NCBI RefSeq assembly: GCF_017565645.3
Contig: NZ_CP086136.1
Span: 8,353,501-8,417,500 of the forward strand
Reading direction: 5' to 3'
Length of the DNA: 64,000 nt
Source: Bradyrhizobium barranii subsp. barranii
GTDB lineage: Bacteria; Pseudomonadota; Alphaproteobacteria; Rhizobiales; Xanthobacteraceae
Under the pieces are notes generated by a model. It saw only the letters and a list, made by a program, of their open reading frames with translations. It was not told the origin of the DNA and ran no database searches. Shown here in pieces: positions 44,615 to 53,731 of the stretch (positions are counted from its first letter, which is position 1; each line of letters opens with the position of its first letter). The translations under genes and the position numbers were made by a program.

Positions 44615-45340
44615 TCATCTCGGATTCGGATGACCGTCAAGGCGGAGCTGATAAACGAAATAGGTTGGGGTACAGAACCCGATCTTTCGGCTTCTCAAGT
44701 TATTCAACGCCGGAGCACTGACGTTGAACCTAGCACTCGTGACAAAATCCGGCATCTGCTGGCAAATATAGTCCTCGCGGCAAAACCGCGACGGCGAGCA
44801 TGTGTTCAGGAGGCCGCGGCCGACGCCAGCGGCGAAAATGCCGCTGTCGAAATATCCCTTGGCCATCTGCTCAAAGCCCTTGCCTCCGACGATCGCGCAG
44901 ATTTCCTCGGGCACGCTGCCCGGCCGGATCACCGCCAGCGACGCCTCCTCGGGCTTGCAGGGACGCGTGACGCGGCCCAGCGGCACGCCGATCTTCGTTG
45001 GACGGCAGTTGTAGCCGTAGCCGCTCAATTTTCCTTCCGACAGCTTGTAGACGAGTTCTTCCTTGCTGACGCGGTCGCTGAACGCGCGCAGGTTGAAGCC
45101 GAACGGGTTGTTGGCGGCGGTCTTCGCTGTGGAGTCCTCGATGACGTTTGAGCGGCAGCTCAAACCGGCGGCGACATTCTGTGCCGCGGCCACGCATTGG
45201 CCGAGATTGGAGGAAGTCGCAGCGTTCGTCACCAACGCCTGACAAGTGAGGTTACGCGTGGCATTGCAGCTCCATTTCGCGGCCTGCGCCAGATCCGCAT
45301 TCAAAGGGCACGGCATGTTGTCGCCGGCGACAACATAGTA
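44615..45340 (-). pseudogene. 3' fragment of a CxxCH-containing exported protein gene, cut by IS630
   Basis: The frame (YVVAGDNMPCPLNADLAQAA onward) runs from the insertion to a stop at 44615, 240 residues. It is rich in cysteines (about ten, such as CNATRNLTC, GQCVAAAQ, CSPSRFC). After removal of the IS and one TA it continues the frame of 46453-47906, giving a 725-aa protein. No family is recognised. Confidence 0.8.
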
Positions 45341-46452
45341 CCCGGAATCAGAGCTGAGTGATACGGCGGCCTTTGAAACGGCGTTGACGGACCTTTTTCT
45401 TGGTCCAGACGAAGGGTTCGGCTCTGTCGTTGTATGCGTTGACGTAGGCATCGATGTGTTCCTGAAGCTGCTTGAGGCTCGTGAAGGAGGTGCCGCTGAG
45501 CGACTGCCCCTGCAAGATGGAAAACCATACTTCGACCTGATTGAGCCATGACGCACTTGTCGGCGTGAAATGAAATTGCACGTTGGGGTGGGCCTTGAGC
45601 CAGTCCTCGTTCTTTTTATGGGTGTTGAGGTTGTCGAGGATGACGTGAAGCTTGCGGTTCGGAAAAGCCGCGGTGACGCTGTTCATGAAATCGAGAAACT
45701 CGACGCGGCGCCGGCGTTTTGAATGGGTCGCGATGATCTTTCCGGTGGCGACTTCGAGCGCCGCAAACAATGTTGTGGTGCCATGCCGCTTGTAATCGTG
45801 GCTTTGGCCGGTCAAGGCGCGGCCATTGGGCAACTTCAGATAACCCTGCGCTCGCTCCAAAGCCTGGATCGAGGGCTTCTCGTCCACGCACAGCACAATG
45901 GCCTTCGCCGGCGGCGCGACATAGAGGCCGACAACATCGGCGGCTTTGGCCGTAAAGTTCGGGTCGTTGCTCTCGCACCAGGACTTGCGAGCCACCAGGT
46001 CAATCTTGTGGCTGCGCAGGAACCGCCAGACATATTGGACATCGACATCGCCCAGCGCCTCGGCCAGCAGGGGGCCGGTCCAGCGCGCAAACCCTTGCGG
46101 TGGCGGCTTATCCAGCAGCTTCAGAATCCGCTTGTCGGTCGTCTTCGTATAGATCGGCTGCTTGCCAGGCCGCGGCTTGTCTTGCAGCCCTTCAAGGCCA
46201 TGGTCGGCATAGCGATGCCGCCAAAGGCTGACAATCCGCGGCTGGACCCCAACTTCCTTGGCGATCGACCGGGTGCTGCGCCCATCCGCCGCCAACAGAA
46301 CTATCCGCGCCCGCTTCAAATCGCGCTGCAACGTCACCGGTGAGCGACAGCACGCCTCAAGCACCTTGCGATCTTTCCTCGAAAGGTGGACTTCTCTTGC
46401 TTCGGGTATCATCCCGACCTTGAATCACGACTCACGTTCCAAGAAAAGTGGG
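45341..46452 (-). mobile_element. IS630-family insertion sequence
   Basis: A 1,112-bp element with ends CCC...GGG flanked by TA on both sides (45339-45340 and 46453-46454), the TA duplication typical of the Tc1/mariner-IS630 superfamily. The inverted repeats are imperfect (CCCGGAATCAGAGCTGAGT at the left, CCCACTTTTCTTGGAACGTG at the right). Boundaries could be shifted by 3 bp, to 45338-46455, with another TA pair. It splits an exported protein gene and leaves both halves in frame. Confidence 0.88.
45348..46412 (-). CDS. IS630 family transposase
   Basis: A 354-aa DDE transposase. An N-terminal HTH (residues about 30-80, ARIVLLAADGRSTRSIAKEV) and a winged HTH (to about 130) precede the catalytic core with D in VLCVDEKPSIQAL, D in LHVILDNLNTHK and E in ASWLNQVEVWFSIL. 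The frame is complete and spans nearly the whole element. ATG 46412. Confidence 0.95.
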   Translation of the reverse strand: MIPEAREVHLSRKDRKVLEACCRSPVTLQRDLKRARIVLLAADGRSTRSIAKEVGVQPRIVSLWRHRYADHGLEGLQDKPRPGKQPIYTKTTDKRILKLLDKPPPQGFARWTGPLLAEALGDVDVQYVWRFLRSHKIDLVARKSWCESNDPNFTAKAADVVGLYVAPPAKAIVLCVDEKPSIQALERAQGYLKLPNGRALTGQSHDYKRHGTTTLFAALEVATGKIIATHSKRRRRVEFLDFMNSVTAAFPNRKLHVILDNLNTHKKNEDWLKAHPNVQFHFTPTSASWLNQVEVWFSILQGQSLSGTSFTSLKQLQEHIDAYVNAYNDRAEPFVWTKKKVRQRRFKGRRITQL

Positions 46453-47906
46453 TAATAGGCCGGATTTCCGCTTTCCCAGGCCGCCGGGGGCGCCGAAGGA
46501 TGCGGGCGAAAACTGTTCGGCGCCTGACCGAGCGAAACCCGGTCGACATAGTCCTTGCGGCGAACAAGTTCCGCGTAGACATGGGGCGAGAACGGCAATT
46601 GCAACTCGTTACCGTCAAGGGCGTTTCTGATGGCGTCCGCGTCGCGGCCGAAATCGAACCGGTCCACGCCGAGAAAATGGAATCCGGCGGTCGAGGATGA
46701 TTGATGGCAGCCCATGCAGGACGACGTGTTCAGGCGTTCGAGCAGACCCGCGCCGGATTGCACGAATTTTGGTGACCTCCCGGGGACACCCGCCGCCGCG
46801 ACGATCCGTGCCGCCTGCTCGCTGCCGATTGCGAGATCGAAGGGACGATTGGCCATGCGCGCGCTGCCGGCAGTGGAAAAACTCAGCGCGATATCGGCCT
46901 CCAGGCTCTCCGGTATCCTGAAGGTGCCGTTGTCGATCTCGGCGATGTGGCCGGCGAGATAGTCCTGCAACTGCTTCTGCTTGGCGGGATCCTTCAGGAT
47001 TGCCTGCACATCAGGCGTATTTTCCAGCCGCGTCGGCTGAAACTTGCCATCCCTCAGCGCGAAGATCCGCATCCAGTAGATCGCCTGTCCGGCGAATTTG
47101 CGGTTCTCCATGTTTTCGAGGTCTGATGGAAAGCGCACCACCTGCGCATTGATCTCCATCTGTTTGAAGATTAGTCGCGAAAAATCCAGCGGCCCCTGCA
47201 GCAGGCGTTGGGCAACCACTGCCGGATCGTCAGCATCGATCCCGGCGACGCGCCAGAGCGAGGCGACGTCCTGGCAATTCCTGCCGTCATCCGCGTAACT
47301 GAACACCATGTTCACGGTGAACGGCATGCGCGACGCGTAAGTCTTGCCGTTCATCCTCACTTCGTAGCCGAGCCGGTAGATGAAGCGCAATTCGCCGCAA
47401 TGCGCGGAATCGAAATCGCGGCGGTCCATCCGATTGACTACGCCCGACAGGAGGAACAATCCGTCGCTGGAGCCGAGCCATTTCTCGTTAAACACGCGCG
47501 CAACATTGCCATTCAGCCGCAGCGTCTTGCCAGCGTCCGTTTTGGCCGACTTCAGGTCGTAGGTTTTCAGGATCTCCTTTTCCCAATCGATGCCGAGTCC
47601 CGCTGTGATACGCGTGATGTCGGCGGACATCACGGCAGCGAACTGCGCGTAGGTCCCACTGAATTGAGACAAATCGCTCGCCCGCGTCGGGCCGTCGGCG
47701 ACCGCCGGCTGCGGCAGCTTTTGCGCGGCGTGAATTTTCCTGAACAGGGTCACCAGCGAAAGCGCGGATGAATTGTCATGATCGAGCACCGCGAGCAGAG
47801 GCCCCTGGCTGATCAGGGTCGTCACCTCTGCGGAGGCCCGGGGAGACTGGGCAAAGCAGGGAGAGATCGTGAGGATCAAGAGGCAGAGTATTGAGATGAA
47901 GCGCAT
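46453..47906 (-). pseudogene. 5' fragment of a CxxCH-containing exported protein gene
   Basis: Begins at ATG 47906 with a signal peptide (residues 1-19, ending CFA-QS). The 484 codons before the IS include a single c-type haem motif CMGCH near residue 412 (NTSSCMGCHQSSST) and no other recognised domain. Joined to the 3' part it encodes a cysteine-rich 725-aa exported protein. The haem motif suggests a periplasmic cytochrome-like redox role; this is inference. As it stands the reading frame runs only a few codons into the IS. Confidence 0.8.
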
Positions 47907-47923
47907 CTGCTGTTTCTACTACG

Positions 47924-48220
47924 TCAAGGCGCATCCTGCAATTTAAGGGTGAATGTCCCGAGGAGCCCGAGCTCGAGGAAAGAGGGAAAGCGCACGCTCT
48001 CCACATCGTCATTGCGAGCGCAGACACGCCGCAGCATCCTCGCGGCGCATTTCGCCCGAGCTTCCGAGACTTTCTGACGCGCCTCGTCATCACCGACAAG
48101 GGCACGTATCTTCTCCCGAACCTCAGAACGGGTTGGTTCGCCAAGCCCCTCATAATCCGACATACGCCACCATTTGGTCGATTCCCGCCTGCGCATTGCT
48201 TCGACAATGCGTCTACCCAT
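47924..48220 (-). CDS. Small protein of unknown function, coupled to the gyrase-like gene
   Basis: A 98-aa basic, largely helical protein (residues about 25-75, SEVREKIRALVGDDEARQKV, AKCAARMLRRVCARNDDVES). ATG 48220 lies inside the end of the upstream gene (8-bp overlap), indicating translational coupling. Longer frames on the same strand overlap that gene more and lack a better start. No family recognised. Confidence 0.5.
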   Translation of the reverse strand: MGRRIVEAMRRRESTKWWRMSDYEGLGEPTRSEVREKIRALVGDDEARQKVSEARAKCAARMLRRVCARNDDVESVRFPSFLELGLLGTFTLKLQDAP

Positions 48221-48692
48221 CCAAAGGACCAGGTTTGAAATAGTGAAAGGCGACGGTCCGCCCTTTTTGCAGAGGCAATGCCAAGTCGACATCGGCACGT
48301 AGCGGCCACTTATCGGGCTCACCGCTGATCCAGGTAACTCCGCTCATGTCAGATGTTACGACAGCGTCGGCCAGTGCCGTCAGCATAACTTCCGCTCTGT
48401 CGTAAAATCGGCCACCGCTCGGCAGCGGTATCAAGCGCTGGAATGCATCCAGACAGATGACTCCGGATTCCCTCATCAGCCAGTCCCTCTCTGCATACAC
48501 GGAATACCAGGCACCTGCGCGCCCCACTCTCAGAGGGGCGGCGTCCAGCAGGATCAAAGTCTCTACAAGGCGCGCCAAAAGCAGAGCGCCGGTGGGAAAT
48601 TCACCGACATACATATCAGGCTTGGCGCGAATGGCATCGGCCGCGCTTATGGTCGGAATTTCATCATCCGGATGATTTGAGTTTTCGTTCAT
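48213..48692 (-). CDS. Gyrase-B-like N-terminal fragment protein
   Basis: A 159-aa product. Residues about 14-45 (ISAADAIRAKPDMYVGEFPT, GALLLARLVETLILLD) resemble the start of the GyrB/ParE ATPase domain (VRKRPGMYIG and the following helix). The rest does not contain the GHKL N, G1 or G2 boxes, and the length is far below GyrB. It may be a small adaptor descended from GHKL proteins or an unrelated look-alike. Overlaps the start of the downstream gene by 8 bp. Function unknown. Confidence 0.55.
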   Translation of the reverse strand: MNENSNHPDDEIPTISAADAIRAKPDMYVGEFPTGALLLARLVETLILLDAAPLRVGRAGAWYSVYAERDWLMRESGVICLDAFQRLIPLPSGGRFYDRAEVMLTALADAVVTSDMSGVTWISGEPDKWPLRADVDLALPLQKGRTVAFHYFKPGPLDG

Positions 48693-48781
48693 GCGTCAGC
48701 GTAACCCACCACTTCTCTCGACGCGGAAACAAAAAGGGGGGCCTACGCTACGCTACGCTACCCCACCCTACGCAGTTAGCT

Positions 48782-49087
48782 CTACGGCACGCCAAGGACC
48801 TCTTGCAGAGTATTGAGGATCTCGGTCACGAAGCGCTCATAGGCGGTCCGGTTTCCGCCCTTCTCGGCTATCCGTTCGGTCTGCCAAGCCAGGAAAGACG
48901 GCAGATACCAGAGCAAGGATAGCAAGCGCTTTGGTACCATCTTTTCGTCGCCGATCTTGATTGCGCGCAAGATGGCAAGGACCGCTTGTCCTCGAGTTGC
49001 ATCATAATCGCCATTGCGGACGCGATCGAAGAAGCCATGCGTATTCCACTCGGTTTCCAGCTGCTCGATGATCGCGGCAATAGTCAT
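48782..49087 (-). CDS. Small helical protein of unknown function
   Basis: A 101-aa product starting MTIAAIIEQLETEWNTHGFF. The segment LLSLLWYLPSFLAWQTERIA is hydrophobic but short of a clear membrane span. AAGGGA lies upstream of ATG 49087. It precedes, across a repeat hairpin, the end of the GMC oxidoreductase gene on the same strand. No family recognised. Confidence 0.5.
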   Translation of the reverse strand: MTIAAIIEQLETEWNTHGFFDRVRNGDYDATRGQAVLAILRAIKIGDEKMVPKRLLSLLWYLPSFLAWQTERIAEKGGNRTAYERFVTEILNTLQEVLGVP

Positions 49088-49138
49088 CGGCAGGTCCCTT
49101 GGAAAGCGAAAATCTGACTCGCGGAGAGTCCCCCTCAC

Positions 49139-49189
49139 CCGGATCGCATCTTCGATGCGATCCGGCCTCTCCCCGCAGGCGGGGAGAGG
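49139..49189. repeat. Double hairpin repeat
   Basis: CCGGATCGCATC-TTC-GATGCGATCCGG followed directly by CCTCTCCCCGC-AGG-type CGGGGAGAGG. Two strong adjacent hairpins, a dispersed repeat type in this group. It lies 10 bp after the GMC oxidoreductase stop (minus strand) and may end its transcript. Confidence 0.75.
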
Positions 49190-49198
49190 CGAAGTATC

Positions 49199-50845
49199 TC
49201 ACGCCACCGCTGCGTCCGGCACGCGCGCGGATTCCATCGGCTGCTTGCCGCGGATCAAATCCGAGGCACGATCGGCGATCATCATAGTGGACGCATTCAA
49301 ATTCGCCGAGATCATGCGCGGCATCACGGAGGCGTCGATGACGCGGAGGCCCTCCAACCCATGGACGCGGAGCTGGTCGTCGACCACCGCCCACGTGGAA
49401 TCCGCCGGGCCCATGCGGCAGGTGCAGCCGGGGTGGAAGGTGGTGGTGCCGCGTTCGGTGGCGGCGGCGAGGAATTCGTCGTCGGTGTTGATGTTGGGGC
49501 CGGGGAAATCCTCGTAGGCGTAATAGGGCGACAGCGGCGCACTCTTCAAAAGCCTGCGCGCGAGCTTCATGCCGCCGACGATGACGCGGCGGTCGAGCTC
49601 GGCGTCGAGATAGTTGGTCTGGATGATCGGCGGCGCGAACGGATCGTTGGAGCGGATGCGGACATAGCCGCGGCTCTCCGGGCGCTGCTGCCAGGACGCC
49701 ACCGTCATGCCGGGCTCGTCCTCGAGCTGGCCCTGCACGCCTTCCTTGTAGCTCGCCGGCGTGAAGGTGAGTTGCAAGTCGGACGAGTCCGCGCTCTCGC
49801 CGGAGTGCCAGAAGCAATAGACCATGGTCGGCGACAGCGAGAGCAGGCCGCGGCGCGCGGTCGCCCATTTCAGCGCTTCGATCCACAGCGAGAAGCCGCG
49901 GCGGAGCTCGTTGATGGTCTTGATGTCCTTCACGCGCGCCACGGTGCGCGGGGCGTAGTGATCCTGCAGACCTTCGCCGACCGGCAGCGCATGGCGCACC
50001 GCGATGCCGTGCGCGCCGAGCAGATCGGGTGAGCCGATTCCGGAGAGCTGGAGCAGCTGCGGCGAATTATAGGTGCCGCCGGACAGGATCACTTCCTTGT
50101 TGGCGCGCACTTCGACCGGCGTGCCGCCGCGGCCGCCCTTGCTGTAGCGCACGCCGACGGCGCGCTTGCCTTCAAAAATGATCTCGGTCGCGTGCGCGTG
50201 GGTGTGCACATGCACGTTCGGGCGCTTCATCGCGGGCTTGAGGAATGCGGTCGAGCCGGAGACGCGCAGGCCCTTGTCGATGGTGCGCTGGCAGTAGGAG
50301 ACGCCTTCCTGCTTAGCGCCATTGTAATCGGGGTTGCGGGGAATGCCGAGCGAGACCGCGCCTTCCATGAAGGCTTCGCAGAGCGGATCGCGCCACTCCA
50401 TGGTCGTGACGGTGAGATTGCCGTCGCGGCCGCGATAGGTGTCCTCGCCCTCGCCGACCCGCTTTTCCAGCCGCTTGAAGTAAGGCAGCACGTCGGCATA
50501 ACCCCAGCCGCGATTGCCCATCTGCGCCCAGGTATCGAAATCCATCCGCTGGCCGCGATTGTAGATGTGGCCGTTGATCGAGGACGAGCCGCCGAGCGTC
50601 TTGCCGCGGGGCGCATAGATGCTGCGCCCGCCGGTGTAAGGCCCCGGCTCCTGCTGGTAGGCCCAGTTGATGCTCTTGATGTGGAAGGTCTTGATGAAGC
50701 CCGCCGGCAGATGGATGTAGGGGTGCCAGTCGCTCGGGCCCGCCTCGAGCACGCAGACGCTCACATTCGGATCTTCGCTGAGCCGGCTGGTCAGTACGCA
50801 GCCGGCGGAGCCCGCGCCGACGATCACATAATCGAATCTGTCCAT
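49199..50845 (-). CDS. GMC family FAD-dependent oxidoreductase (choline-dehydrogenase-like)
   Basis: A 548-aa flavoenzyme that oxidises alcohols or related substrates. FAD-binding motif VIVGAGSAGCVLTSRLSED at the N-terminus with LEAGPSD; GMC signature 1 PRGKTLGGSSSINGHIYNRG and signature 2 SGGTYNSPQLLQLSGIG. The catalytic C-terminal region has TTFHPGCTCRMG and RVIDASVMPRMISANLNA. The natural substrate is unknown; BetA-like annotation should be taken as family level. It precedes no betB, so a role in glycine betaine synthesis is unsupported. Upstream GNAT and SMP-30 genes are on the same strand. Confidence 0.93.
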   Translation of the reverse strand: MDRFDYVIVGAGSAGCVLTSRLSEDPNVSVCVLEAGPSDWHPYIHLPAGFIKTFHIKSINWAYQQEPGPYTGGRSIYAPRGKTLGGSSSINGHIYNRGQRMDFDTWAQMGNRGWGYADVLPYFKRLEKRVGEGEDTYRGRDGNLTVTTMEWRDPLCEAFMEGAVSLGIPRNPDYNGAKQEGVSYCQRTIDKGLRVSGSTAFLKPAMKRPNVHVHTHAHATEIIFEGKRAVGVRYSKGGRGGTPVEVRANKEVILSGGTYNSPQLLQLSGIGSPDLLGAHGIAVRHALPVGEGLQDHYAPRTVARVKDIKTINELRRGFSLWIEALKWATARRGLLSLSPTMVYCFWHSGESADSSDLQLTFTPASYKEGVQGQLEDEPGMTVASWQQRPESRGYVRIRSNDPFAPPIIQTNYLDAELDRRVIVGGMKLARRLLKSAPLSPYYAYEDFPGPNINTDDEFLAAATERGTTTFHPGCTCRMGPADSTWAVVDDQLRVHGLEGLRVIDASVMPRMISANLNASTMMIADRASDLIRGKQPMESARVPDAAVA

Positions 50846-50859
50846 GGTGCCTCGGCCGC

Positions 50860-51453
50860 TCAGCGCGGCTTGTCGTTGAGTTGATAGTTCAAATGCGTCC
50901 GCACCGTTGGCCATTCAGCGGCGGTGATGCTGTAAACCACGGTGTCTCGCAGCGTGCCGTAGGGCGTGACCTGGTGGCTGCGCAGAATGCCGTCCTGCTT
51001 GGCGCCCAGGCGCTCGATGGCGCGGCGGCTCTGGTGGTTGAAGAAATGCGTGCGGAATTCGACCGCGATGCAGTTCAGCGTCTCGAAGGCGTGGGTCAGC
51101 AGCAGAATCTTGCACTGCGTGTTGAGCGGCCCGCGCTGCGCGCTCTTGCCATACCAGGTCGAGCCGATCTCGACGCGGCGGTTGGCGGCATCGATGTTCA
51201 TATAGGTGGTCTGGCCGACGATCTTGCCGCCGGCATCGAACACGGTGAACGGCAGCATCGAGCCTGCGGCCTGGAGGCCCAAGCGGCGGTCGATCTCCTT
51301 GGCCACGTTCTCCGGCGTCGGGATTGCGGTGTACCAGATCGTGTAGAGCTCGCCGTCCTTCACGGCCTCCACCAGCCCCTCGCGATGCTCTTTCGACAGC
51401 GGCTCGAGACGGGCGTGCTGCCCACGCAGGGTGACGGGATCAGGCCAGGGCAT
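50860..51453 (-). CDS. GNAT family N-acetyltransferase
   Basis: A 197-aa acetyltransferase of the RimJ/RimL-like branch. It starts MPWPDPVTLRGQHARLEPLS and has VGQTTYMNIDAANRRVEIGS, TWYGKSAQRGPLNTQCKILL (acetyl-CoA loop) and RAIERLGAKQDGILRSHQVT. GGAGAGA lies directly upstream of ATG 51453; an ATG at 51465 is also possible. It is 14 bp upstream of the GMC gene and likely co-transcribed. Confidence 0.9.
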   Translation of the reverse strand: MPWPDPVTLRGQHARLEPLSKEHREGLVEAVKDGELYTIWYTAIPTPENVAKEIDRRLGLQAAGSMLPFTVFDAGGKIVGQTTYMNIDAANRRVEIGSTWYGKSAQRGPLNTQCKILLLTHAFETLNCIAVEFRTHFFNHQSRRAIERLGAKQDGILRSHQVTPYGTLRDTVVYSITAAEWPTVRTHLNYQLNDKPR

Positions 51454-51548
51454 TTCTCTCTCCATAATGACTGCCGTCCATCCGGGGCGCGACGACGTCG
51501 CGAGCCCGGAATGGCGACGGACGCATCGGCACGGCTGCTCAGATACAT

Positions 51549-52475
51549 TCACTTATTCAGAAAGTTCAACGGCAAACCGCCACGCGGCCAGTCCATGGCG
51601 ATCAGCTCGCCCTTGCCTGAGAGCGTGATGTAGGCGGTCTTAAGCTCGGGGCCGCCGAAGGCGATGTTGGTGGTGACGCGGTCGCCGGTCGGGACCTGCT
51701 CGACCAGGGTCCCGTCAGGCGCGATCACCGAGATGCAGCCGGAAACGAGGGTGGCGACGCAGACATTGCCGTTCGCCTCCACAGCGAGCGAGTCGAACAT
51801 CTGGTAGCCGCCGAGGCCGCAGATCGGCTTGCCGCGCTCGCCGCGGTAGATCACCTCGCGCGGCTTGAGCGTGCCGGGCGCGGAGAGCTCATAGGCCCAG
51901 AGCCGCCCCGTCGGGGTCTCCGCGATGTAGACGGTGTTCTCGTCCGGCGAGAGGCCGATGCCGTTGGCCGGCAGCACGCCATGCACGACCTCGACGATCT
52001 CGGTCATGCCGGGCTTGAGATAATACATGCCGCCGACATCCATCTCGCGGGCGCGGCGCTTGCCGAGATCGGAGAACCAGAGGCCGCCGTGCTTGTCGAA
52101 GACGAGGTCGTTCGGCCCGCGCAGATCGTGCTCGCCGCATTTGGTCACGACGGTCTCGACCTTGCCCGATTGCAGATCGACGCGCTGGATCGAGCCGCCG
52201 AGATAGCCGTCCGGCTGCGGGCCGGGCATGATCATCTTGGCGGTCGGAATCCAGGAGAAGCCGCCATTGTTGCAGATGTAGATCTTGCCGTCGGGGCCGA
52301 GGGCGGCGCCGTTCGGGCCGCCCGGCACCTTGGCGACGACCTCCTTGCGGCCGTCGGGATAGATTCGGGTCAGGCGCTGGCCGCGAATTTCCACCAGCAC
52401 CACCGAGCCGTCCGGCATCACCACCGGCCCTTCGGGAAATTCGAGGTCGGTGGCGAGAACGCGAACGTTGGACAT
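51549..52475 (-). CDS. SMP-30/gluconolactonase family protein
   Basis: A 308-aa six-bladed beta-propeller lactonase or esterase. Metal-site residues expected for the family occur in LEFPEGPVVMPDGSVVLVEI (Glu), GGPNGAALGPDGKIYICNNG (Asn), LPANGIGLSPDENTVYIAET (Asn) and MFDSLAVEANGNVCVATL (Asp). Probably hydrolyses a sugar or other lactone. Same strand as the downstream GNAT and GMC genes, 95 bp away, so a small catabolic cluster is possible. Confidence 0.92.
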   Translation of the reverse strand: MSNVRVLATDLEFPEGPVVMPDGSVVLVEIRGQRLTRIYPDGRKEVVAKVPGGPNGAALGPDGKIYICNNGGFSWIPTAKMIMPGPQPDGYLGGSIQRVDLQSGKVETVVTKCGEHDLRGPNDLVFDKHGGLWFSDLGKRRAREMDVGGMYYLKPGMTEIVEVVHGVLPANGIGLSPDENTVYIAETPTGRLWAYELSAPGTLKPREVIYRGERGKPICGLGGYQMFDSLAVEANGNVCVATLVSGCISVIAPDGTLVEQVPTGDRVTTNIAFGGPELKTAYITLSGKGELIAMDWPRGGLPLNFLNK

Positions 52476-52639
52476 GGGGACCCTCCCGGCTGCTTGTTAT
52501 GGCTTGCACGGGATGTCCGGCACGGGCCCCACACGCAAGATTTGCCTGCGGTTATGACAAAGTCGCCGGGGCTTGCCAAGCAAGCGGGATGGTATGCCAG
52601 CGTTGCAACGTAAAGCGCGATGACATATCGCGCTTTAGG

Positions 52640-52712
52640 TCTTGTTCGAGCATGATCTCTTCGGAAAACCGCCGCGCACTTTGCGCGAACGCGGCCCTTC
52701 GGGTCCGGATCG
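52640..52712. repeat. Palindromic repeat (TTGTTCGAGCATGATC type)
   Basis: Contains TTGTTCGAGCATGATCTCTT, CGGAAAACCGCCGCGC, and a right part with GGATCGTGC, giving GCATGATC/GGATCGTGC pairing. This is a dispersed repeat form that I know from Rhizobiales; family assignment is from memory. Confidence 0.55.
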
Positions 52713-52715
52713 TGC

Positions 52716-53561
52716 TTACTCCCGCACTGGTATCCAAATCTCGAAGCCGCCATTGCCGGTCGCGGGATCAAATTTCTCGTCATAGCGCTCGAAGTTCGGC
52801 GCATCCGCGGCCTTCAGGCCGGACGCCGGCAGCCACTGATTCCAGATCGTGTTGACGGTGCGGCGGATCGAGGCGCCGTGCTCGGTGTGGGCGAACACCG
52901 CGTAGCGCTGCTCGGGAATGCGGATGCGACCGAAGCGGCGCGGCAGGTCAGAGAAATCGGCGACCTCGACGCCGGCGATGTAGTCGAAATTACCGGAATC
53001 ATCGCCGTTGCAGCAGACGCCATAGGCGACTTGAGATTTTCCCTGGCCGATGCGTGCGGGAATGTCGGCGACTTCCTGATGGAAGCGGTGCCACAGTCCC
53101 GGAATGGCGGCGCCGTTGTCGCAGGAGATGCGCTCGGCGGGGCCGGCGACGAGGAAGGCCTTCGCGGTTTCGAAACGCGGCGGGACCAGATGGTCGAGCA
53201 TGGTGGAATCCATGAGGATCGGCTCCTGAAGCTTGAGTTTGTCGAGGCACGTTGCCGCCCGCACCGCTTCGGGTGTGGTGCCAAACTGGTCGCGGAACGC
53301 GCGGGTGAACGCTTCGTGCGAGCCGTAATCCGCCTCCAGCGCCAGCGACAGGATGTCCGGCGCGCCGTTCGCAAGACTACGCGCCGCTTCCGTCAACCGC
53401 CGCGCGCGCACGTAGCGCATCACCGGAAGTCCGGTGGCTGCGGCAAACGCCCGCACGATGTGGAACCGCGACACGCCTGATATCGCAGCAATCTCGTCGA
53501 GCGTCATCGGCTCGGCCAGATGGCTCTCGATATACCAGAGCGCGCGCTGGGCTGGGTTCAT
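52716..53561 (-). CDS. AraC family regulator with GyrI-like effector domain
   Basis: A 281-aa regulator. The N-terminal 105 residues form the two AraC helix-turn-helix units (MTLDEIAAISGVSRFHIVRA and DYGSHEAFTRAFRDQFGTTP). The C-terminal half is a GyrI-like (SOUL/Rob-type) ligand-binding domain, with FETAKAFLVAGPAERIS and the final GFEIWIPVRE. This order, DNA-binding domain first, fits the Rob/YdeE group that senses small hydrophobic ligands. Adjacent divergent gene at 53732 encodes an enolase-superfamily enzyme. Confidence 0.92.
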   Translation of the reverse strand: MNPAQRALWYIESHLAEPMTLDEIAAISGVSRFHIVRAFAAATGLPVMRYVRARRLTEAARSLANGAPDILSLALEADYGSHEAFTRAFRDQFGTTPEAVRAATCLDKLKLQEPILMDSTMLDHLVPPRFETAKAFLVAGPAERISCDNGAAIPGLWHRFHQEVADIPARIGQGKSQVAYGVCCNGDDSGNFDYIAGVEVADFSDLPRRFGRIRIPEQRYAVFAHTEHGASIRRTVNTIWNQWLPASGLKAADAPNFERYDEKFDPATGNGGFEIWIPVRE

Positions 53562-53731
53562 GCGTCAAGGGCCCTCGTTCGAAGCCTGGCGATGATGCGC
53601 TGCCGGCCACCGCCTCGCTTGATCGGCATTGCTGTCCTCGCATGAGAATAGTTCCGGAATAGCCACTGGCAACGCCCCGGCATTGGCAGCTACACTCATT
53701 GCAACCGCTCACCAGAAAGAGGAACCGCGTC

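Noticed and set aside
47776..48309. 177-codon minus-strand frame overlapping the small genes at 47924-48692
   Set aside because: It overlaps two better-supported coupled genes and the signal-peptide start of the CxxCH gene, and has no convincing start.
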